The position numbers and the translations under genes are program-made. From positions 1-33,111 of the forward strand of contig NZ_QAAA01000024.1 of NCBI RefSeq assembly GCF_003046545.1: a stretch of DNA of 33,111 nucleotides. Reading direction: 5' to 3'. Below, piece after piece: positions 6,980 through 13,707 of the stretch; positions within the stretch are counted from its first letter, which is position 1, and each line of letters begins with the position of its first letter. The notes beneath the pieces were generated by a model. That model saw nothing but the letters and a program-made list of their open reading frames with translations, was not told the DNA's origin and did not search any database. Source of the stretch: Rhodovulum imhoffii (GTDB lineage: Bacteria; Pseudomonadota; Alphaproteobacteria; Rhodobacterales; Rhodobacteraceae).

Positions 6980-8641
6980 CTAAGCGAGCGCATATCGCTT
7001 GTCCGCATTCCGCTCCCAAGAAAAGACGACCGGGGCCAGAGGCTCCAGACCGCGAATAAGATCGGCCCCCTTTTCTCCGATCATGATTGTAGGAGCGTTC
7101 GTGTTCGAGGAATTGATCGTTGGCATGATTGAACTGTCGCAAACCCGCAGGCCATCAATTCCCCGCACTCTCAATTCGGGATCGAGCACGGCCATCGGAT
7201 CACTGTCTGTACCCATCTTGCAGGTGCCGACGGGATGATGATCGGTCTTGGCCATCCGGCAGGCATAGTCGTACAGATCCTTGCGGCTGTTCGTGCCCGG
7301 TCCCGGCAAAACTTCCTTGCGGACGAACTCGCAAAGTGCCGGTTGTGCAAGGATTTCCCGTGCCATTTCCAGGCCTTTGAGCGACATTTCCAGATCATAG
7401 GGGTCTGCCCAGTAATTTGGATCGATCAGGGGGGGCGCCAATGGATCGGAACTGGCCAGACGAACCGTTCCGCGCGACCGCGGTCTCATGAATGCACTGT
7501 TAAGTGTGATGCCCGCGCCATCAATTTTGACGATGCCCTTTTCAATCCCGGAGCCTTGCCCAAGATGAAACTGAATATCCGGCGATCGTGCGGCGGCATC
7601 CGCGTACCAGAAGGCCCCGGTTTCAAAGAGCGATGCTGCCGCCGGCCCATTCTTGAACAGCAAGTACTGCAGGCCCGCCCAAATCGTTTTATCCAACCGG
7701 TCCCATCCGTCATAGCTGTGGGGACCGGTAAGTTCGGAAATCGCACAGATATCGATATGATCCTGCAGGTTGGATCCAACACCGGGCAGATCTTCGACAA
7801 CCTCCAAATCATGACTGCGCAAGTGATCTGCTGGGCCAATCCCTGACAGCAACAACAGCCGAGGGGACCCTATTGCGCCAGACGACACGATCACTTCGCG
7901 TCTTGCGTGGATTGTTTCGATTTTGCCATTGCGCCGCACCGAAACGCCGGTTGCCCTACCTTTCTCAACCAGGATGCGCATGGCCTGGGATTTTATCCAA
8001 ACGGTCAGATTGGAGCGCGTCTCCGCCGGCCTGAGAAACGCAACTGAAGCAGAAGACCGCCTCACATTTTTCTGTGTCAACTGATAGTATCCCGCGCCAC
8101 GTTGATAGCGTCCGTTGAAATCTGGATTGTACGGCATGCCGTACTCCTGAGCGGCCCGGATGAACGCATCACAGACAGGAAGCGTGGCACGCGGCATGGA
8201 AACCCCAAGCGGGCCGTTGATGCCATGGAAGTCGTCGTTGAACCGCTCGTTGCACTCGGCGCGCGTGAAATAGGGCAGGATATTCCGGTAGCTCCAGCCT
8301 TCGCAGCCGTGATCTTCGGCCCAGGAATCGTAGTCCTTTGCATTGCCCCGCGTGTAGATTTGGGCGTTGATCGACGAACCGCCTCCAATAACCTTGGCTT
8401 GGGTGAACCAGATCTCGCGCCCCTGCATGTGCTTTTGTGGCACCGTGGACCAGCCCCAACTGGCAATTCCCTTGGTCATTTTCGCAAAGCCTGCGGGCCA
8501 GTGAAACAAAAGGTTTCGGTCGCGCCCGCCGGCCTCAAGGAGCAACACGGACACATCGGGGTCTTCGCTGAGTCTTGCCGCCAGAACACAGCCGGCCGAC
8601 CCGCCACCTGTGATGATGTAATCGAACTCCCGCATATTCAT
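6980..8641 (-). CDS. GMC-family FAD oxidoreductase (choline dehydrogenase-like)
   Basis: A 553-residue flavoenzyme of the glucose-methanol-choline family. The N-terminal FAD Rossmann motif is DYIITGGGSAGCVLAARLSE (about 7-26), ending in LLLEAGG. GMC signature 1 appears as GGSSINAQIYTRGNAKDYDSW and signature 2 as GAIGSPRLLLLSGIGP. The catalytic histidine region is DHHPVGTCKMG and the partner Asn/His region is NSSNTNAPTIMIGEK. No signal peptide is seen, so it is cytoplasmic or membrane-associated. It would oxidise an alcohol group to a carbonyl, passing electrons to quinone or oxygen. It is the first enzyme gene after the LacI regulator, with a palindromic operator 24 bp upstream of its ATG. 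The substrate is unknown. Confidence 0.93.
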   Translation of the reverse strand: MNMREFDYIITGGGSAGCVLAARLSEDPDVSVLLLEAGGRDRNLLFHWPAGFAKMTKGIASWGWSTVPQKHMQGREIWFTQAKVIGGGSSINAQIYTRGNAKDYDSWAEDHGCEGWSYRNILPYFTRAECNERFNDDFHGINGPLGVSMPRATLPVCDAFIRAAQEYGMPYNPDFNGRYQRGAGYYQLTQKNVRRSSASVAFLRPAETRSNLTVWIKSQAMRILVEKGRATGVSVRRNGKIETIHARREVIVSSGAIGSPRLLLLSGIGPADHLRSHDLEVVEDLPGVGSNLQDHIDICAISELTGPHSYDGWDRLDKTIWAGLQYLLFKNGPAAASLFETGAFWYADAAARSPDIQFHLGQGSGIEKGIVKIDGAGITLNSAFMRPRSRGTVRLASSDPLAPPLIDPNYWADPYDLEMSLKGLEMAREILAQPALCEFVRKEVLPGPGTNSRKDLYDYACRMAKTDHHPVGTCKMGTDSDPMAVLDPELRVRGIDGLRVCDSSIMPTINSSNTNAPTIMIGEKGADLIRGLEPLAPVVFSWERNADKRYALA

Positions 8642-8664
8642 CCCGCAGTAACCATTCAGTTACA

Positions 8665-8676
8665 TGAAACGTTTCA
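8665..8676. promoter_or_regulatory. LacI-type operator O1 (TGAAACGTTTCA)
   Basis: This is a perfect 12-bp palindrome with the central CG step typical of LacI/GalR-family operators. It lies between the regulator gene and the GMC gene, 24 bp upstream of the GMC start, where bound repressor would block transcription of the catabolic/transport genes. A near-identical site precedes the regulator gene itself. Confidence 0.75.
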
Positions 8677-8730
8677 CCAAATTGTCATCTTGTCAACAGC
8701 AATGCGCCGCCGGCTTCCAAAATGCGTGGC

Positions 8731-9732
8731 TCAGATTATCGAAGCTCTTGAGACCAGCTCAGGTTCGATACGATGGACCATTCTAAGGGAACTCCCGGCG
8801 CGAACCATCTCCGCAGCACGTTCCGCCGCCATAGTACCAATCCTCCCGGGAAAGATGTCGACGGTTGTCAATCTCGGGGCCAGAGCTGATGAAATCGGTG
8901 TATTATCAAAGCTGATGACTGAAATGTCTTTCCCGATCCGAATACCAAGCTCGCGTGCGGCCTCATAAATGCCGGTGGCAATATAATCGTTGAAACAGAT
9001 TACAGCAGATTTCGGAACTCCTTCAGCGCAGATTTCCCGAATTTCGGATGCACCAAACTCCATCGACAAGGGGCCGGGCCTAAATGCGCAGGCTGAGTGT
9101 GGCAATCCAGCCTCCGCAAGGGCGCGTTGAACGCCTGCTCGCCGCCCTTCCAATGTCGTCGTCCGCTCGTAGCCGCCCACGAAGACGGCGGATCTATGGC
9201 CCGCGCTCAAAGCGGCGCGCATTGCAAGATAGCCTGATTTATCATCGTCTACGCCGACAAAGCTGACCGGGCATTCAGGAAGGTCTCTTACGCAGGACAC
9301 CACAGGAATCCTGCGGGTGAATGCGACCTGAAGATCCTCCACTTTCGTTTCGTGTACGGGCGACAAGATGATTGCGCCAACCCCCTGAGACACCATCGAT
9401 TCCAGCATTTTGCCCTGTCGCTCAAGATCGTTTTGTGCCGTGGCGAGAATGGTCAGGAAACCTTCCTTGTAGGCGGTACTTTCCAAGTCGGACACGAGGT
9501 GACTGAAGAAGGGGTTCGCGATATTGTTGAGAATGACGCCAATCAACCGCGACTGGCCTGATCGAAGATTGGCGGCAGCCGCGTTGCGGACAAACCCCAA
9601 TTCATCCGCAGCCTTCAGAACGGTCTTGCGCGTGCCCTCCGAAACCCGTCCCCGTCCAGCCATGACATAGGAGGCTGTTGCGACAGACACTCCAGCCTTT
9701 GCGGCGACATCCTTCAACCCAACCCGTTTCAT
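8731..9732 (-). CDS. LacI-family transcriptional regulator
   Basis: A 333-residue DNA-binding regulator. The N-terminal LacI helix-turn-helix is clear (LKDVAAKAGVSVATASYVMA, about 6-25), with the hinge region VRNAAAANLRSG. A periplasmic-binding-protein-like effector domain follows, starting LIGVILNNIANPFFSHLVSD and containing the VGVDDDKSGYLAMRAAL and ISFDNTPISSALAPRLTTVD segments. It probably represses the downstream genes until a sugar-like ligand binds. Palindromes before its own start (9748-9759) and before the GMC gene (8665-8676) suggest control of the operon plus autoregulation. All genes to 1048 share its direction. Confidence 0.95.
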   Translation of the reverse strand: MKRVGLKDVAAKAGVSVATASYVMAGRGRVSEGTRKTVLKAADELGFVRNAAAANLRSGQSRLIGVILNNIANPFFSHLVSDLESTAYKEGFLTILATAQNDLERQGKMLESMVSQGVGAIILSPVHETKVEDLQVAFTRRIPVVSCVRDLPECPVSFVGVDDDKSGYLAMRAALSAGHRSAVFVGGYERTTTLEGRRAGVQRALAEAGLPHSACAFRPGPLSMEFGASEIREICAEGVPKSAVICFNDYIATGIYEAARELGIRIGKDISVISFDNTPISSALAPRLTTVDIFPGRIGTMAAERAAEMVRAGSSLRMVHRIEPELVSRASII

Positions 9733-9747
9733 TGCCTGACTGTGTCG

Positions 9748-9759
9748 TTAAACGTTTCA
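9748..9759. promoter_or_regulatory. LacI-type operator O2 (TTAAACGTTTCA)
   Basis: This differs from the perfect palindrome at 8665-8676 by one base (TTAAAC versus TGAAAC in the left arm) and shares the core AAACGTTTCA. It lies 16 bp upstream of the regulator's ATG, which suggests autoregulation. Confidence 0.68.
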
Positions 9760-9779
9760 GCAAGACAATGCCTAACCAT

Positions 9780-10209
9780 TGATTTGGCCTAACTCAATCA
9801 CGAATCCAGTCACGAATTTCCAGGCTCGGGGCGTGTTCTTGATTCATAGCCAGAAGGCGGCGGCTGCGGCGGGGCGATGGCGGACGGAAAGACCTTTGGC
9901 ACCTGCCGTGCGGGTTGTGCCCGCCGCCGGTCCTTGAACCTGACCGGCAAGTACCTCAACACGCCTGATCGGGCGGAACTGATCATCAGACCGTGAAACG
10001 CGTGCGGGCAGCAGGTCCCCAAATACGGGTATTATCTTTATGACGTAATTATACACCGTATGGGTATTCAATTACGGACTTCACGCAATGGTGTCGATGA
10101 GCCCCGCAGTGAAACTGCGTGCATGATTGAAAACACAAAGATAACCGTTCTTCGGCAGCCGCCAGATCGCAACTTATTTGCGTCGGGAAGGGATCTTTGC
10201 CGGAAGGCT
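9780..10209. other. Gene-poor junction, no recognisable content
   Basis: Several short open frames exist on both strands but none resembles a known protein or has a convincing ribosome-binding site. Base composition is uneven, with an AT-richer patch near 10030-10150. Given the IS3 fragment at its right edge, this is probably decayed insertion or junction DNA between the catabolic cluster and the core block. Confidence 0.45.
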
Positions 10210-10311
10210 CGGGTCAGGCGGTTGATGGCCAAGATCGGTCTGGAGGCGATTTACAAGCGCCCTCGGACCAGCCAGCCGCATCCGCAGCACCCGGTCTATC
10301 CGTACCCCTGA
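10210..10311 (+). pseudogene. IS3-family OrfB transposase fragment
   Basis: The plus-strand frame reads VRRLMAKIGLEAIYKRPRTS and then QPHPQHPVYPYP before a stop. This is the highly conserved block before the DDE domain of many IS3-family OrfB proteins (RRLMxxMGLxAIYxRPRTSxPHPxHxxYPYLLR). Only about 33 codons remain, with no start and no DDE residues. It marks the right edge of the accessory cluster next to trpS. Confidence 0.8.
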
Positions 10312-10315
10312 AGAG

Positions 10316-10352
10316 GCCCGCCCCCATACCGGACCGCGCGGGTCCGGGGGCG
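10316..10352 (-). terminator. Hairpin downstream of trpS
   Basis: CCGGACC (10329-10335) pairs with GGTCCGG (10341-10347) around a 5-nt loop, and flanking C- and G-runs can extend the stem. It lies about 40 bp past the trpS stop. No clear U-run follows in the minus direction, so it is a weak or factor-assisted terminator candidate. Confidence 0.4.
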
Positions 10353-10393
10353 ACAGCCGGTGAAATTCCGGGGATACCCCGAAGAGGTCCCGG

Positions 10394-11410
10394 TCAGGCG
10401 ATCAGGCCGACGATTTCGTAGGTCCGCTTCAGAATCGGGGCGGCAATGGCGTTGGCGCGTTCCGCACCCCGGGCCAGAATGCGGTCGATCTCTGCGGGGT
10501 CCTGTAACAGGCGGCTCATCTCGGATGAGATCGGGGTCAGATGGGCCACCGCCAGTTCTGCCAGCGCGGGCTTGAAAACACCGAACTGCTGGCCGCCATA
10601 CTCAGCCAGGACGGTTTCGGCGCTGGTGCCGGAAAGGGCGGCGTAGATGTTGACCAGATTGCGGGCCTCGGGGCGGTCGGTCAGCCCGTCGACGGTTTCA
10701 GGCAGCGGCTCCGGGTCGGTCTTGGCCTTGCGAATCTTTCTGGAGATCGCATCGGCATCGTCGGTCAGGTTGATGCGCGCCATGTCCGAGGGGTCCGATT
10801 TCGACATTTTCCTCGACCCGTCGCGCAAGCTCATCACACGGGTGGCCGCACCCTCGATCACCGGCTCCGGCACCGGGAAAAAGTCAGCACCGTAGTCGTT
10901 GTTGAACTTGATTGCGATGTCGCGGGTCAGTTCCACGTGCTGCTTCTGGTCCTCGCCCACGGGCACGTGGGTGGCGTGGTAGGCCAGAATGTCCGCCGCC
11001 ATCAGCGCGGGGTAGGCGAAAAGCCCAAGGGACACATTCTCGGAATTCTTGCCGGCCTTGTCCTTGAACTGGGTCATCCGCTTCATCCAGCCCAGGCGAG
11101 CGACGCAGTTGAAGATCCAGGCCAGTTGCACATGGGCCACCACGCGCGACTGGTTGAACAGGATCGACTGTGCCGGATCGACGCCCGCGGCGATGAAGCC
11201 GGCGGTCAGCTCCCGCGTGGCGCGGGTCAGCTTGTCGGGATCTTGCCAGACGGTGATGGCGTGCAGGTCGACGATGCAGAAAATACTGTCCTGCCCTGTT
11301 TTCTGCGATTCGGAAAAGCGCTTGAGCGCGCCCAGATAGTTGCCAAGCGTCAGGTTGCCCGAAGGCTGGATGCCTGAAAAGACGCGCGGTGTGTGGACCA
11401 CCTCCGTCAT
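10394..11410 (-). CDS. trpS: Tryptophanyl-tRNA synthetase
   Basis: A 338-residue class I aminoacyl-tRNA synthetase that charges tRNA-Trp with tryptophan in the cytoplasm. The HIGH-equivalent signature is within [20 protein letters not shown] (11-30), and the KMSKS loop is [12 protein letters not shown] (about 198-209). The length is standard for bacterial TrpS. A GGAG lies just upstream of the ATG at 11410. It is the last gene of the minus-strand group glnD, murJ, trpS, though a plus-strand rhomboid-like gene separates it from murJ, so it has its own promoter. Confidence 0.97.
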   Translation of the reverse strand: MTEVVHTPRVFSGIQPSGNLTLGNYLGALKRFSESQKTGQDSIFCIVDLHAITVWQDPDKLTRATRELTAGFIAAGVDPAQSILFNQSRVVAHVQLAWIFNCVARLGWMKRMTQFKDKAGKNSENVSLGLFAYPALMAADILAYHATHVPVGEDQKQHVELTRDIAIKFNNDYGADFFPVPEPVIEGAATRVMSLRDGSRKMSKSDPSDMARINLTDDADAISRKIRKAKTDPEPLPETVDGLTDRPEARNLVNIYAALSGTSAETVLAEYGGQQFGVFKPALAELAVAHLTPISSEMSRLLQDPAEIDRILARGAERANAIAAPILKRTYEIVGLIA

Positions 11411-11488
11411 GGGGTTTCTCCGTCTGGAAATTGCTGTGCGACGGGCTTACCCATGGGAGGGAACCCCGTCAACCAAAGGCCGTGCCGC

Positions 11489-12172
11489 ATGTCTGATCCC
11501 AACGCCCCTCCGCTGAACCCCCTGCCGTCCGTGGTGTGGCTTCTGGCCCTGCCGGTCATCGCGATGGAAATCGTCCTGGGCGCGGGTGCGCAGGGCCTTA
11601 TCGGCGGACCCGAGGCCGTGGGCTGGCGGATGAGGGCGATGGAACAGTTCGCCTTCTCGCCCCGCGTGATGCACTGGATGCTGGGCACCGGGCAGTTCCC
11701 GCCCGGCCACATGGCCCGGATCGTCACCTACCCGTTCGTACATGCCAGCTTTACCCATGCGCTGTTCGCGCTGGTGTTCCTGCTGGCCCTGGGCAAAATG
11801 GTCGGGGAAATCTTCCGCGCCTGGGCGGTGGCGCTGATCTTTTTCGGTTCGGCCATCATGGGGGCGCTGGTCTACGGGGTACTGTTGCCGCAGGCCGCGC
11901 CGCTGGTAGGGGGATACCCGGCAGTCTATGGCCTGATCGGGGCATTCAGCTTCCTGATGTGGGTGCGGCTGGGGCGAACCGGGGCCAACCAGTACCGGGC
12001 GTTCTCGCTTATCGCGATGCTGCTGGGCATCCAGCTCTTGTTCGGGCTGCTGTTCGGCGGCCCGCCCGATTGGGTGGCGGATCTGGCGGGTTTCGTCACG
12101 GGGTTCGTCCTGTCGCTTCTGGTCGGCCCGGGGAGCTGGGGCCGTGTGCTGGCGAAGCTGCGTCAGCGCTGA
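11489..12172 (+). CDS. Rhomboid-fold membrane protein lacking the catalytic residues
   Basis: A 227-residue polytopic membrane protein with the rhomboid helix order. The helix-2 segment reads FVHASFTHALFALVFLLALG, where active enzymes have HxxxxHxxxN: both histidines remain (85 and 90) but Asn becomes Ala94. The helix-4 segment is GGYPAVYGLIGAF, where active rhomboids have GxSGxxxG: the serine position is Tyr143. The helix-6 segment is WVADLAGFVTG, where the catalytic histidine is replaced by Asp198. It therefore has the fold but probably no protease activity, like an iRhom or Derlin-type pseudoprotease. The ATG at 11489 is preferred over an upstream frame extension. It runs divergently from trpS and overlaps the 3' end of murJ by 10 bp. 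Confidence 0.82.
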   Translation: MSDPNAPPLNPLPSVVWLLALPVIAMEIVLGAGAQGLIGGPEAVGWRMRAMEQFAFSPRVMHWMLGTGQFPPGHMARIVTYPFVHASFTHALFALVFLLALGKMVGEIFRAWAVALIFFGSAIMGALVYGVLLPQAAPLVGGYPAVYGLIGAFSFLMWVRLGRTGANQYRAFSLIAMLLGIQLLFGLLFGGPPDWVADLAGFVTGFVLSLLVGPGSWGRVLAKLRQR

Positions 12173-13707
12173 CGCTTCAAGGCGTTGCGAAAATCGGACA
12201 GGTGGAACGCGCCCAGAAGGTGCCCAAATCCGAAGTAGCTGACAATGCCAAGTGCGATCAGCAGGGCCAGCGCCCCGTAGCGCAGGGTATCGGCCTTCAG
12301 CCACGGGGCAAGACCCCACGCCCCGCCCCACAGGCAAAGGCCCATCAGCGCCGAGGCCAGCACAATCCGCGGCGCTCGCCTGATCAGACGCTCATCGAAC
12401 GTTGCAGCCATGCCCATCCTGCGTGACCCCAGCCAAAGCTGCCCCACCATCGCCCACCCCGCCGCCGTCGTGGCCAAAGCCGCCGCGATGAAACCGATGA
12501 AAGGCGCCAGCCCGATGGCCAGCCCCGCGTTCACCCCCATCGCGCCGACAGCGTAATAGAACGGCCGGCGGGTATCGGCGCGGGCGAAGAACAGCGGTTG
12601 CAGAACCTTTTGCAGGACGAAAGCAGGCAGGCCCGCCCCGTAAACCGCCACGGCCAGCGCGGTTTGCGCGGTGTCCTGGGGTCCGAACGCGCCCCGTTCG
12701 AACAATACGGAAACCAGCGGGCCGGGAATAACCATCAGCGCCGCCGCCGCGGGCAGGGTCAGCGCCAGCGCGAATTCCGTCGCCCGGTTGAGCGAAGCCC
12801 GCCCGCCGGCCTCGTCCCCGGCTTTCAGGCGGCGGGACAGGTCCGGCAGCAGTACCACGCCGATGGCGATGGCCACCACCCCCAGCGGCAACTGATACAA
12901 CCGGTCGGCATTGTAAAGCCAGGAGACCGCGCTGTCGAAATAGCTGGCCACCTGCCGTCCGACCAGCAGGTTTACCTGCACCACCCCCCCGGCCAGCGCC
13001 GCCGGTGCGGCGATAATGGCGAGTCGCTTGAGATCCGGTGTCAGCCGGGGCAGATGCGGGACAAGGGTAAAATTCGCACGGCGTGCCGCAATCCAGACCA
13101 GGGCCAGTTGGGCTATGCCTGCCACCGGCACGGTCCAGGACAGCGCCAGGGCCAGATCGCCACCGGTCAGGGCGGCCCCCACCATTGCAGCGATGAACAA
13201 AACGTTCAGCAGCACCGGAGCGGCAGCGGCGGCGGCGAAACGCCCGGCGGCATTCAGAACCCCCGAAAGCAGCGCCGCCAGCGAGATGAACAGGATGTAG
13301 GGAAAGGCGATGCGCCCATACAGAACAGCAAGGTCGAATTGTTCCTGCCCATAAAAACCGCTGGCCATGGCCAACACCATCCATGGCATTGCGGCCATGG
13401 CCAGGAGCGTCAGCACGATGAGAATTCCGCCCAGTGCGGAAAAAGCATCGCGCGCAAAACCCTCCGGATCGTCCCCGGATTCCAGACGCTTGGAGAACAT
13501 GGGAATGAACGCCATGTTGAATGCGCCTTCAGCGAAAAAGCGGCGAAACAGGTTGGGCAGCGAAAACGCCACTACGAACGCCTGGTGCGCCGGGCCCGTG
13601 CCCAGCCATGCGGCGATCAGGATGTCGCGCACAAACCCGAGGATGCGGCTGGCCAGTGTCCAGCCGCCAACCGTCACGAACCCCTTGACCAGACGGATGG
13701 GGCGCAT
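12163..13707 (-). CDS. murJ: Lipid II flippase MurJ (MviN family)
   Basis: A 514-residue inner-membrane protein of the MOP superfamily that flips lipid II to the periplasm for peptidoglycan synthesis. It begins MRPIRLVKGFVTVGGWTLAS, then RILGFVRDILIAAWLGTGP and NLFRRFFAEGAFNMAFIP, which are MurJ hallmarks (the R-rich loop with the RRFFAEGA motif). About 14 helices follow. Its ATG shares one base with the glnD stop (TGATG), so translation is probably coupled to glnD. Confidence 0.96.
   Translation of the reverse strand: MRPIRLVKGFVTVGGWTLASRILGFVRDILIAAWLGTGPAHQAFVVAFSLPNLFRRFFAEGAFNMAFIPMFSKRLESGDDPEGFARDAFSALGGILIVLTLLAMAAMPWMVLAMASGFYGQEQFDLAVLYGRIAFPYILFISLAALLSGVLNAAGRFAAAAAAPVLLNVLFIAAMVGAALTGGDLALALSWTVPVAGIAQLALVWIAARRANFTLVPHLPRLTPDLKRLAIIAAPAALAGGVVQVNLLVGRQVASYFDSAVSWLYNADRLYQLPLGVVAIAIGVVLLPDLSRRLKAGDEAGGRASLNRATEFALALTLPAAAALMVIPGPLVSVLFERGAFGPQDTAQTALAVAVYGAGLPAFVLQKVLQPLFFARADTRRPFYYAVGAMGVNAGLAIGLAPFIGFIAAALATTAAGWAMVGQLWLGSRRMGMAATFDERLIRRAPRIVLASALMGLCLWGGAWGLAPWLKADTLRYGALALLIALGIVSYFGFGHLLGAFHLSDFRNALKRQR

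Noticed and set aside
9897-9911. TGGCAC...GTGC as a third sigma-54 promoter
   Set aside because: The -12 element is GTGC instead of TTGC and no plausible gene lies downstream in the junction region.
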